Below are positions 18,025 to 25,979 of a DNA stretch of 64,000 nucleotides, piece after piece; position 1 is the first letter of the stretch, and every line of letters begins with the position of its first letter. The translations under genes were made by a program, and so were the position numbers. The stretch lies in contig NZ_AZFV01000016.1 in NCBI RefSeq assembly GCF_001435815.1, forward strand, positions 1 to 64,000. The letters are read 5' to 3'. This DNA comes from Companilactobacillus nantensis DSM 16982. Lineage in GTDB: Bacteria > Bacillota > Bacilli > Lactobacillales > Lactobacillaceae. The notes beneath the pieces are model-generated. The model saw nothing but the letters and a program-made list of their open reading frames with translations. It had not been told where the DNA came from and did not search any database.

Positions 18025-18054
18025 AATATAACCATTCTCAATAAATGGTGTCAA
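18025..18054 (-). promoter_or_regulatory. dlt operon promoter
   Basis: On the minus strand the perfect -35 TTGACA (18049-18054) is followed after 18 bp by -10 TATATT (18025-18030). The spacer carries an inverted repeat ACCATT/AATGGT that could be an operator. The leader to dltX is about 35 nt. Confidence 0.75.
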
Positions 18055-18532
18055 ACCGAAAAACAGATCAAAATAATCAAATATAGTTATATCTATATCA
18101 CCTGTATAAACATTATAATAAAAAATTGTGTCATACTCATTGGCATTATTTGTAAAAATATTTTATCTTTTTTAAATAAGTTCAGGAATAACACAGGTTT
18201 TACAGATATATGTTTAAACAAATACATTATAAAAATTTATTCGCGATTTTTCAAAATATACGCATTGTAACTGTTCTATTTAACAATTGACTATTTGCCA
18301 ATGTGATAATATTGGTCAATTTTGACCCTTTTCCTATTACCGTGTTTTATTATTGAACGATAGAAAATAAAAGTAAATAACTCTTCATTACAATGACCAA
18401 AGTGTTAGTCTCATGTGACAGTTTTGTAAGATGAGGCGCTTACATCAACCGATAATTACTCACTAATTTTTTAATAACAATATTTCACATAACTAATATA
18501 ATGAAAGAATATAAAATGTTTGGAACTAAGAT
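18055..18532. other. intergenic region without a recognised gene
   Basis: The stretch is very AT-rich. A plus-strand ORF (17944-18270) is low-complexity and antisense to dltX, and is not supported. The palindrome GGTCAATTTTGACC (18314-18327) could be a regulator site. Nothing else was recognised. Confidence 0.4.
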
Positions 18533-18539
18533 TTAATTA

Positions 18540-18834
18540 TCGTGTTGTGCTAGTTAGATATGCCACCTCCAGAAACAAGAAATTTAGGTCGCTATGGGGA
18601 CCGATTCGAGCCAAGGAGCGGTCTCGAATCTCGATTTTGAACCTCGCAAAATACGCGAGTTTCAAAACTCGTCCCGTGGCGTAAGGACTAAAGTCCTAAC
18701 GCCACCTGCACAGCGACCTAAATTCTTGTTTCTTCCGTCTAGTTTATTAGTTTCTTTTATATTTCAAATTGTAAGAGTAACAAAGCTTACAGTCTATTTC
18801 CAGATTCCGTTGACGATATAACTAGCACAACGCG
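18540..18834 (+). mobile_element. complete MITE-like element carrying a cloverleaf repeat
   Basis: Terminal inverted repeats CGTGTTGTGCTAGTTA (18541-18556) and TAACTAGCACAACGCG (18819-18834) bound the element. The direct repeat TTAATTA at 18533-18539 and 18835-18841 looks like a 7-bp target duplication. Inside, P1 arms at about 18571-18596 and 18709-18733 pair (AACAAGAA-TTTAGGTCGCT), with P2 GATTCGAG/CTCGAATC, the P3 hairpin and P4 GGACTAAAGTCC at 18685-18696. About 100 bp of 3' tail lies between the core and the right end. No transposase is encoded, so it is non-autonomous. Confidence 0.85.
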
Positions 18835-18856
18835 TTAATTAAAAAACAATTCGTGT

Positions 18857-18907
18857 AAAAAAATGGCACCTGTGGGAAACTAACTTTTCTCATAGGTGCC
18901 ATTTTTT
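18857..18907. terminator. strong bidirectional terminator after rpsN
   Basis: AAAAATGGCACCT and AGGTGCCATTTTTT form a long stem with an additional inner GAAA/TTTC pairing. Confidence 0.9.
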
Positions 18908-18947
18908 AAATTCTTATATTCTTAGTGGATCTCTCCCACTATCTTTA

Positions 18948-19217
18948 TTACCAACTGGCTTTTCTAACACCAGGAATCTTACCTGCGTGTGCCAATTGAC
19001 GGAAGTTCAAACGTGACATACCAAATTTTCTTAAATATGCGTGTGGACGTCCATCCAAGGAATCTCGTGAGTGCAATCTGACTGGAGATGCATCCCGAGG
19101 TAATGTACTCAAACCTGCATAATCATGATTAACTTTCATTTCATGACGCAACTTTGCGTAACGATCTACTGTTTCCTGTAATCTTTTTTCACGTTCAATT
19201 TTAGCTTTACGAGCCAT
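18948..19217 (-). CDS. rpsN: 30S ribosomal protein S14, zinc-free form
   Basis: The 89-residue protein starts [14 protein letters not shown] and ends with the S14 signature [20 protein letters not shown]. It has no cysteines, so it is the C-minus paralogue that replaces zinc-binding S14 when zinc is scarce. The ATG at 19217 is the family start; the 15-codon upstream extension is not conserved-looking. It stands alone, outside any ribosomal protein operon. A Zur box was searched for upstream and not recognised. Confidence 0.95.
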   Translation of the reverse strand: MARKAKIEREKRLQETVDRYAKLRHEMKVNHDYAGLSTLPRDASPVRLHSRDSLDGRPHAYLRKFGMSRLNFRQLAHAGKIPGVRKASW

Positions 19218-19609
19218 ATCTTTCCTAACCTCTTTTTTTAAAATGACGAGCCAGGAAGTCAATTACTAGTATTAATTTTTATCTACATCTCAAACTTATC
19301 AGCAATTTAGAACGATATCAAACAATCAATCTTTTTACAAAATATTTGCTCAAAATCTACTTATTAGAGTTAATTTGATATGCTTTTTAATTTTATCCAC
19401 AAAACATTGCGAAAAGATGAAAGCAGTTAAAAAAATATATTTTTAAATATCAGCCAAATCTTTTATGAACAACGATACGTCAGACTTATTTCAGTTTAGA
19501 TAAAAAACATTTATAAATTACGATACAATCTGTAAAGATTATTTTGCTAAACTTTAACCATGGAGCAGGTCCGTACGGGCCTAATTAATTTAAGTTAGGG
19601 GGACAGCTG
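19218..19609. other. intergenic region between rpsN and the WxL gene
   Basis: No gene was found. The near-palindrome GGTCCGTACGGGCC (19568-19581) lies 28 bp upstream of the WxL start and is GC-rich against an AT-rich background, so it could be an operator or leader hairpin. TACAAT near 19530 is a possible -10. Confidence 0.4.
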
Positions 19610-20467
19610 ATGAAAATCTTTAAAAATATCGTTCGTTTATTAGTACTAACAAGCCTTAGTCTGTCCTTCACACCCTTAACTACAGCTAAAGCTGTTACTT
19701 CTTCTCCTATTCAAGTAAAAAACTCAACTACTGCAACTGCTTCTAAATCACTTGCAGTTACTTACTCTGCATTAGATACTTCTAACACATTACCTGCTGC
19801 TGCAAGTGACACGACTACTACAGCAGCTTCTGATTCAACCAATCCAACATCTACTGTTAGCGTTACAGTTCTATCAGGTATTCTAACTTTGGAAGCAGTT
19901 CCTGATTTCAACTTCGGAACAATGACTGTTGGATCAATCGGTAAATTGAAGAGCAACACAGTCGATACAACTGGTTTTACAGTTGATGATGGTACAAATA
20001 CTGCTAGTGCCACAGCTGGACGTGATGGTAATACCACTGGTTTACTATCAGTGATTGATTCACGTAACAGTCTCAAGGATATGCCCGGATTTACTCTTTC
20101 AGCTAAAATGGGACAGTTAAAGCCTACTAATACTAATGCAGCTAATGGTGATGCATCATTAAACGCTATTTTGCATTTAAATCCAATGCCTCTTTTGGAC
20201 GAAAATAATAACAACGTTTCAGTTACTGGAACGGATTTGAAAACTGACAAAGCTTCTGTAAACAGTGAAACTGGCAATTCCGCAGCAGTCATGAACTTAA
20301 CCGCTGGTTCATATAAGGGTGGTCTTATCAAAGCCAATTTCAACACTGCCGATTCAGCCAGTCTTGAAATTCCTGGTAACGGTGATAATATTAAGACTTC
20401 AGCTAAAAATATGAATGCTGTTGTTACATGGACTTTGAACGCCGCACCTGCAGTAACTACAAACTAA
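19610..20467 (+). CDS. WxL domain surface protein
   Basis: The 285-residue protein has an N-terminal signal peptide (MKIFKNIVRLLVLTSLSLSF, cleavage after about residue 28) and a Ser/Thr/Ala-rich linker (30-80). The WxL domain starts at VSVTVLSGILTLEAVPDFNF and ends in VVTWTLNAAPA. The distal motif is WTL as expected. The proximal one appears as GFTLSAKM, with Phe replacing the usual Trp. WxL domains bind peptidoglycan non-covalently. It stands alone rather than in a typical WxL/DUF916 cluster. GGGGGA precedes the ATG. Confidence 0.85.
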   Translation: MKIFKNIVRLLVLTSLSLSFTPLTTAKAVTSSPIQVKNSTTATASKSLAVTYSALDTSNTLPAAASDTTTTAASDSTNPTSTVSVTVLSGILTLEAVPDFNFGTMTVGSIGKLKSNTVDTTGFTVDDGTNTASATAGRDGNTTGLLSVIDSRNSLKDMPGFTLSAKMGQLKPTNTNAANGDASLNAILHLNPMPLLDENNNNVSVTGTDLKTDKASVNSETGNSAAVMNLTAGSYKGGLIKANFNTADSASLEIPGNGDNIKTSAKNMNAVVTWTLNAAPAVTTN

Positions 20468-20474
20468 TTAATGA

Positions 20475-20519
20475 CTTCCCATAAAATTCAATAATGAATT
20501 TTATGGGATTTTTTTTATA
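20475..20519 (+). terminator. terminator after the WxL gene
   Basis: TCCCATAAAATTCA pairs with TGAATTTTATGGGA and is followed by eight T residues. Confidence 0.92.
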
Positions 20520-20558
20520 AAAAAATTTCAATAAAATAACTATTAACGCCTTTTAGAA

Positions 20559-20597
20559 ATGTTTAAACATGTTATTATAGTTATGAAGACGTTTTCT
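20559..20597 (+). promoter_or_regulatory. palindrome and cre-like site upstream of the esterase
   Basis: The perfect palindrome ATGTTTAAACAT is followed by TTATTATAG (likely -10 region). TGAAGACGTTTTCT (20584-20597) differs from the CcpA cre consensus at two positions. Catabolite repression is plausible but unproven. Confidence 0.45.
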
Positions 20598-20617
20598 AAA
20601 AAAAAGAAGGGTTGATT

Positions 20618-21694
20618 ATGATTGCAACCTCAACATGGCAACACACATTCACCAATTACCAAAACATCGATAATATAAACCTTTCGGGACAACAACATCT
20701 CGAGATTATCCAGCCACTAGCAACTAACCGCATTCGGTTGCAATTGAATAATCTGTATGATGAGACTCCACTAGAAATTTCCAAGCTAGAAATTTATGCT
20801 CATCCCGATACTAAAAAGGTCGTTACTTTGCATGGGCTAAAACACTTTAGCATTGAACCACGTTTAGTCGAATGGTCTGATTGGATCGACATATCGCTGC
20901 CCGCCCAAGGAAAATTAATCATTGATCTCTTTTCTCCAAATAAGACTGTTCATACAGCCGGATTAACTATCTCAAATGATTTAATTCAAACAACTCAAAC
21001 TTATCCTAATATTCCTAAATACTTCTTTGGCATTTCCGGGATTCAAGTCATGGCTGATCAAGTCTATAAAAAGATTGCTTTCTTCGGTGATTCATTAACT
21101 AATCAAGGCAATTTCTCAGCACCATTAGCTGTCGACTTAGAAAATAACTATAACATTATGACAGCAAATTATGGTATCTCTGGCAATCGTTTACTGCGCC
21201 CTGGCCACAGTACTTCTCAATGGTCAGAAAGTTTTGGCGAAGCAGGCTTTACGCGTTTTGATCACATGCTAGCTGATTATCAACCCAATCTAGTTATTTT
21301 TATGGAAGGTATCAATGATTTATTACATCCCGGAACTGGCAGTCCAATGGATGAATTACCTTCTGCTGCAGCGATTGTCAATGCTGTTCGGATTTTAAAA
21401 GCTAAATGTCGGGAACACGAAATTAAATTTGTTCCAATGACAATTACACCCGCTGAAGGCAGCATTGATGGTGATATTGCTGGCTGGAATCCTAAAAAAG
21501 AAGCCTTACGTCAAGAAATCAATCAGGAATTATTAAAACTACCACACGTTATTGATTTGGATGACCTAGTGAGCCATAACGTCCGTTTAAAACCACAATT
21601 TGATTGTGGCGACCACGTTCACTTTTCAGCTAATGGTGGAAAAATCATTGCAAAATATATCAAAGATCAATTACTACGAAAGAAAATGTTGTAA
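20618..21694 (+). CDS. SGNH/GDSL-family esterase
   Basis: The 358-residue protein has no signal peptide. All four SGNH blocks are present in order: FFGDSLTNQGN (nucleophile Ser), YGISGNRLL (Gly), FMEGINDLL (Asn) and DHVHFSANG (Asp/His). The N-terminal 140 residues form a beta-rich extension typical of intracellular carbohydrate acetyl-esterases of this superfamily. The natural substrate is unknown. The ATG at 20618 is chosen because AGAAGG lies 7 bp upstream; the TTG at 20612 is too close. A GntR/UTRA regulator follows in the same direction. Confidence 0.85.
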   Translation: MIATSTWQHTFTNYQNIDNINLSGQQHLEIIQPLATNRIRLQLNNLYDETPLEISKLEIYAHPDTKKVVTLHGLKHFSIEPRLVEWSDWIDISLPAQGKLIIDLFSPNKTVHTAGLTISNDLIQTTQTYPNIPKYFFGISGIQVMADQVYKKIAFFGDSLTNQGNFSAPLAVDLENNYNIMTANYGISGNRLLRPGHSTSQWSESFGEAGFTRFDHMLADYQPNLVIFMEGINDLLHPGTGSPMDELPSAAAIVNAVRILKAKCREHEIKFVPMTITPAEGSIDGDIAGWNPKKEALRQEINQELLKLPHVIDLDDLVSHNVRLKPQFDCGDHVHFSANGGKIIAKYIKDQLLRKKML

Positions 21695-21839
21695 ATATTC
21701 CTAGCTTTTACGTTTTATTTATGAGAATGGAATATATTTTTATTAATTTAATTAAAAACTTCTGATTATTTATGTTTAAATCATTTTCAATATAATATAT
21801 TATTAAATAGTATATATAAACTTTATTGGAGCGCTAAAT

Positions 21840-22562
21840 ATGGCTGAAACTACTAACAAGAATATTTATCAAGAACTTAAATCACGTGTCATTAATGGAA
21901 AATATAACATCAAGATGCGCTTACCCACAGAAGAATCATTAATTGACGAATTTAATGTTAGTCGCTACGCTATCCGCAAGGCTATCAAGCAATTATCGGA
22001 TGAAGGGTTAGTCTACAGCGTCAAGGGTAAAGGTGTTGTTGTCCTCGAGCACACTCCTCAAACACAGGAGATCAATTTGAGTCTTAAAGAAATTGATAGT
22101 TTACATGTACTCAACAACTCTGACGATGTTCACAGGACAACAATTATCGCTGATTTTCAACAAGTAATCGTTGATGAAAAACTCAGCCATAAGACATCTT
22201 TTGCTGTTGGTATTCCTGTTTACGCAATTAAACGTGTCCGCCGCATCAACAATAAGAATGCGGTCCTTGATATCAACTACTTCAATGCCCAAATTGTTCC
22301 CAATATCACACCCGATATTGCTAAATCATCAATTTACACATACATCAAAGGTACTCTGGAAATGAAAATTGCCGTAGTAAAACGTCAATTAAGAATTGAA
22401 CATGCTGAACAAGTCGATTATGAAAACTTAAATCTCGGTATCAACAATTGTGTAGGCAATATGATCAGTTTTGCATTCAATGACGACGGCAAGCAATTTG
22501 AATACACTGAGTCACACTTTATTCCTGACAACTTTATTTTTAATCAAATTATTAAATTTTAG
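21840..22562 (+). CDS. GntR-family regulator with UTRA domain, TreR-like paralogue
   Basis: The 240-residue protein has an N-terminal winged helix (residues 5-70: LPTEESLIDEFNVSRYAIRKAIKQL) and a C-terminal UTRA ligand domain (about 90-235, HKTSFAVGIPVYAIKRVRR). It is a clear paralogue of the treR product: both have SVKGKGVVVLE-type wing ends and a C-terminal FEYTESHFIPD motif. Ligand and targets are unknown. GGAGCG precedes the ATG. It may control the esterase upstream or the tre genes. Confidence 0.85.
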   Translation: MAETTNKNIYQELKSRVINGKYNIKMRLPTEESLIDEFNVSRYAIRKAIKQLSDEGLVYSVKGKGVVVLEHTPQTQEINLSLKEIDSLHVLNNSDDVHRTTIIADFQQVIVDEKLSHKTSFAVGIPVYAIKRVRRINNKNAVLDINYFNAQIVPNITPDIAKSSIYTYIKGTLEMKIAVVKRQLRIEHAEQVDYENLNLGINNCVGNMISFAFNDDGKQFEYTESHFIPDNFIFNQIIKF

Positions 22563-22654
22563 GATGCTATCTTCCGAGTCGAGAAATTTATCTGCTTTTA
22601 TATGCAAAACAATTGTGAATTCATAAATTATATAACGCATTATTTTAAACAAAC

Positions 22655-22698
22655 AAAAATACCAAGTATCCTTCAAATCAGAGGAATACTTGGTATTT
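22655..22698. terminator. terminator after the GntR paralogue
   Basis: AAATACCAAGTAT pairs with ATACTTGGTATTT; A-rich and T-rich sides make it usable from both directions. Confidence 0.85.
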
Positions 22699-22745
22699 AT
22701 TTTGTTTTATTTAACTAAAAGACTGAAAAATTCAAAACAAAGAAT

Positions 22746-22930
22746 AAACTAGCCGGAAGAAACAAGAATTTAGGACGCTGTGCAGGTGGCGTTAGGGATT
22801 TATCCCTTACACCACGGGACGAGTTTTGAAATTCGCGTACTTTGTGAAGTTCAAAATCGAGATTGGAGACCGCTTTTTGGCTCCAATCGGTCCCCATAGC
22901 GACCTAAATTTCTTGTTTCTGGAGGCGGAC
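22746..22930 (-). repeat. cloverleaf repeat, complete copy, minus orientation
   Basis: P1 arms are 22758-22782 and 22895-22920. The P2 hairpin pairs GATTGGAG with CTCCAATC, P3 pairs the TTTTGAA-type arms, and P4 is GGGATTTATCCC on the plus strand. Its 5' end lies 6 bp after the treR stop codon. Confidence 0.87.
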
Positions 22931-22936
22931 AAAATC

Positions 22937-23668
22937 CTAATACGATTCAAATCCAACTAATGAATAATGATTAGGAATATATTTTGTTTCTGTACATTCA
23001 AAGAGATTACCTAAATCAGTATAGACATACTTTTTCAATACACCCACACAATTAGCATCTTCCAAATCCAAATTCTTAAATTCCTTTTCGGTTGCTGTTT
23101 CTACAGAAGCAATTGAACGAGCTGCGGCAATCTTGAAGAGATTTTCATCACGAATATATTGATAGATTGAACCTTCAGCATCAATTGCTGACAAATTAGG
23201 TACACTATCTTTTCTAAAATAACTTGTATCAATAGCCATTGCTTTTCCATTAACCATTCGTAAACGCTCAACGTAATAAGCTTTGTCACCAACTGTAAAT
23301 GATGTATGACTTGAAAGTGAATCATCGATTTCGACTTCTTTAAATTCCAGAACTTTCGTTGTTAACTGTTTAATGAATTTATTTTGTGGAAAACTCATTA
23401 AATCTTGGAACCCAAAATGATTGGCAGCTGAGAAAATAACTCGGTTGTCAACAATTGGCTCCAAAACAACTACGCCACGGCCTTTTACGGTATAAACTAG
23501 TCCGTCTGCTTGTAATTTTTTTAGAGCGCGACGAATGGTATTTCTGGTCACGCTAAAACGAGCTGATAGATCTTCCTCGCCTGGCAAAATTGATTTTGGT
23601 GGATAAACGTTACTATCAATTTCACCTTTTAGTATATGGTATATATCTGAATATAAGTTCTTTGGCAT
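22937..23668 (-). CDS. treR: trehalose operon repressor, GntR/UTRA family
   Basis: The 243-residue protein has a GntR winged helix (about residues 5-75, LPGEEDLSARFSVTRNTIRRAL) and a UTRA domain. It lies 73 bp downstream of the trehalose-6-phosphate hydrolase gene in the same direction, the classical treA-treR arrangement. It should sense trehalose-6-phosphate and bind an operator upstream of treC. The identity as TreR rests mainly on this context. Confidence 0.82.
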   Translation of the reverse strand: MPKNLYSDIYHILKGEIDSNVYPPKSILPGEEDLSARFSVTRNTIRRALKKLQADGLVYTVKGRGVVVLEPIVDNRVIFSAANHFGFQDLMSFPQNKFIKQLTTKVLEFKEVEIDDSLSSHTSFTVGDKAYYVERLRMVNGKAMAIDTSYFRKDSVPNLSAIDAEGSIYQYIRDENLFKIAAARSIASVETATEKEFKNLDLEDANCVGVLKKYVYTDLGNLFECTETKYIPNHYSLVGFESY

Positions 23669-23723
23669 GTTGTCTCCTCAATTGGTCCTGCAATTTATTA
23701 AAATACCCTCTGATGAAAATAAT

Positions 23724-23745
23724 GTAACACCCCTCACAGTGTTAC
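23724..23745 (-). other. hairpin over the treC stop codon
   Basis: GTAACAC and GTGTTAC (7-bp arms, 8-nt loop) overlap the treC stop. There is only a weak T-tract, so it may attenuate rather than end transcription into treR. Confidence 0.45.
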
Positions 23746-25391
23746 TTATCTTGTAGCATTACAGATTCATATGGTCGTAAAGTTACTGTTCCCTTGCTCA
23801 TTTCAACGTCCTCATAGTTCCCCAACAACAAGTCGAAGTTATCAGCAATTGTTCTCTTTTGAGTTTCAGCAGTAAAATTAGCCATTATTAAAATTTTACC
23901 TTTATCATCATATCTTTCATAGCTATAAACGCTATTATCATGGGCATCTAACAATTTATACGCCCCATCTGTTAATAATACCTTATTTTTACGCAAGAAA
24001 ATCAATGCACGATAGAAATTAAAGACATTATTTTTCATTTTGAGGACTTTTTCTACAGAATAATCGTCATGATGTAGTGGTTTTAACCATGGTTGGCCAG
24101 TTGTAAAGCCATGATACTTACTTGAATCCCATTGCATTGGTAGACGAGAATTCTCACGGGACTTTTGTTGCAAAATCTTAATTGCTAATTTTTCGTCAAC
24201 ACCTTCATTAATTAATTCATGATAAGCATTAATTGATTCATGATCCTGATACTGACTAATATCAGTAAAATAGGCATTCTTCATCGCAATCTCATCACCT
24301 TGATAAATATAAGGTGTTCCTTGCAAGCCAAATTCGACCATTGCCAACAATTTAGCTGACTGGTCACGATATTTATCATCATCAGTAAAACGTGAAATGG
24401 CACGCGGTTGGTCGTGATTATTCCAGAACAAGGCATTCCAACCACCTTGGCGATTCATCTTAACTTGCCAATCACTCAAGATTTTTGTCAAATCAGTTAA
24501 TTTATAATGTCCCAACGTCCACTTGCTACCACCAGTATAATCAACTTTCACATGGTGGAAGGTAAAAGCCATTGAAAGTTCTTGACGTTTAGGATTGGTA
24601 TACTTAACTGCTTCTGAAATAGGTGTTGATGATAATTCACCAACAGTAACAAACTTATTTGGTCCAAAGACTTTCTCATACATTTCATGAATGTACTCGT
24701 GCACGTGTGGACCATTGGTATAGAAGTTACGACCATCATCTAATGGTGTTTTGAAAGTATCATTTGGTAAATTCTTGTCCTTGGAAATATTGTTAATAAC
24801 ATCCAAACGGAAACCGTCGATACCCTTGGTTGCCCAATATGTTAGCATTTTAAAAATTTCAGCACGTAATTTTTCATTACGCCAATTTAAATCAGGCATC
24901 GTAACATCATAGAGATGCAAATAATACTGATCTAATTCAGGAACATATTCCCACGCACTGCCACTGAATTTGGAAACCCAATTATTAGGTTCGTGTCCAT
25001 CAACAGGGTCACGCCAAATATAGAAGTCATGATAAGGATTATCCTTTGACTTCAACGCTTCTTGGAACCAACGGTTCTCATTTGAAGTATGGTTCAATAC
25101 CATATCCATGATAATCTTGATACCACGTTTATGTGCTTCGTTTAGCATCCTCTCGAAGTCATCCATCGAACCAAAAACTGGATCAATTTGATAATAATCG
25201 GCGATATCATAACCATTATCGTTGCCTGGTGAACGATACATCGGTGTTAGCCAAATCAAACCAATACCTAGTTCCTTTAAATAATCTAAGCGGGAAATAA
25301 TCCCGTTGATATCACCAATTCCATCTCCATTTGAATCTTGGAAACTGCGTGGATAGATTTGATAAACAGTTTCTTTTTTCCATTCCTTCAT
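23742..25391 (-). CDS. treC: trehalose-6-phosphate hydrolase
   Basis: The 549-residue GH13 enzyme cleaves trehalose-6-phosphate to glucose and glucose-6-phosphate. Catalytic motifs are visible: GFRLDVINNIS (nucleophile Asp), FVTVGELSS (acid/base Glu) and FWNNHDQPR (third Asp). AFTFHHVKVDYTGGSKW and GRNFYTNGPHVHEYI are typical of TreC/TreA rather than oligo-1,6-glucosidases. No trehalose PTS gene is adjacent, so uptake must be encoded elsewhere. GAGGAG precedes the ATG by 10 bp. A 17-bp palindrome upstream is the probable TreR operator. Confidence 0.9.
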   Translation of the reverse strand: MKEWKKETVYQIYPRSFQDSNGDGIGDINGIISRLDYLKELGIGLIWLTPMYRSPGNDNGYDIADYYQIDPVFGSMDDFERMLNEAHKRGIKIIMDMVLNHTSNENRWFQEALKSKDNPYHDFYIWRDPVDGHEPNNWVSKFSGSAWEYVPELDQYYLHLYDVTMPDLNWRNEKLRAEIFKMLTYWATKGIDGFRLDVINNISKDKNLPNDTFKTPLDDGRNFYTNGPHVHEYIHEMYEKVFGPNKFVTVGELSSTPISEAVKYTNPKRQELSMAFTFHHVKVDYTGGSKWTLGHYKLTDLTKILSDWQVKMNRQGGWNALFWNNHDQPRAISRFTDDDKYRDQSAKLLAMVEFGLQGTPYIYQGDEIAMKNAYFTDISQYQDHESINAYHELINEGVDEKLAIKILQQKSRENSRLPMQWDSSKYHGFTTGQPWLKPLHHDDYSVEKVLKMKNNVFNFYRALIFLRKNKVLLTDGAYKLLDAHDNSVYSYERYDDKGKILIMANFTAETQKRTIADNFDLLLGNYEDVEMSKGTVTLRPYESVMLQDK

Positions 25392-25424
25392 TTAGTCAGA
25401 ACTCCTCAATATTAATTTAAGCCT

Positions 25425-25465
25425 ACTTGACGCGGTCAAGTTTATAATATGTTTAGACACCTGTC
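25425..25465 (-). promoter_or_regulatory. treC promoter region with probable TreR operator
   Basis: ACTTGAC-GCG-GTCAAGT (25425-25441) is a 7+3+7 palindrome about 35 bp upstream of treC. Just upstream on the minus strand are TATTAT (25444-25449) and TTGACA near 25462-25467. A further inverted repeat GACA-CC-TGTC lies at 25456-25465. Confidence 0.6.
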
Positions 25466-25563
25466 AACAATTTGATTTTTTGAAATTTTTAAAAATATTG
25501 CTCTTAATGGTGGCCTGATAGCTATTATTTCGTAATTTGTTGATTTTAATTTTTTTTAATTTT

Positions 25564-25750
25564 GCCGTCTCCAGAGCTGAGAAATAGCAACTGGCTGTGC
25601 GGACCGACATGAGCCAAGGTCTCATGTCTCGGTTTGAAGCCTCGCAAAAAACGCGAGTCTCCAAACACGCCCGGTGCTGTAAGCACAGGAAAACCACCTG
25701 TACTAACACCACTTTCACTGCCAGCTGCTATTTCTCAGCTCTTCCGACTA
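25564..25750 (+). repeat. cloverleaf repeat with a unique P1 stem
   Basis: The P1 arms at 25573-25599 and 25716-25742 pair at 25 of 27 positions, with a sequence (GAGCTGAGAAATAGC) not seen in other copies. P2 is GACATGAG/CTCATGTC around CCAAGGT. The P4 hairpin is longer than usual (CACAGG/CCTGT). No gene is seen in 25466-25979. Confidence 0.87.
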
Positions 25751-25883
25751 TTTTGTTGCTTTTTAGGCCAAACTATCCATTGTAATTGAAACTAATATTT
25801 TAGTAATGAATTAACCTGCACAATATGTTGTATAACTTACTGACTATCTTCAGTTCTAAAACTTGGTTAGCGAAACAACAGTA

Positions 25884-25925
25884 AAAGACTAGCAATCCCC
25901 CAAATTGGATTACTAGTCTTTTTTG
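25884..25925 (-). terminator. terminator of the ABC exporter operon
   Basis: AAGACTAG-AATCC pairs with GGATT-CTAGTCTT; T-rich flanks on both strands. Confidence 0.8.
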
Positions 25926-25979
25926 TCTTAATGTTCGAAAGCTGACCACATTGGGACACGCTTTCGTTCCTTTTAAATT

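Noticed and set aside
17944-18270. 108-residue plus-strand ORF upstream of the dlt operon
   Set aside because: Low-complexity Ile/Lys/Asn sequence, antisense to dltX and its promoter, and no ribosome binding site.
18594-18821. ORF starting MGTDSSQGAVSNLDFEP, with a relative at 22715-22897 (minus)
   Set aside because: The similarity between the two peptides comes from the cloverleaf repeat itself; neither has a ribosome binding site, and other copies do not keep the frame.
19762-20346. 194-residue minus-strand ORF
   Set aside because: Antisense to the WxL gene, which has a signal peptide, ribosome binding site and terminator.
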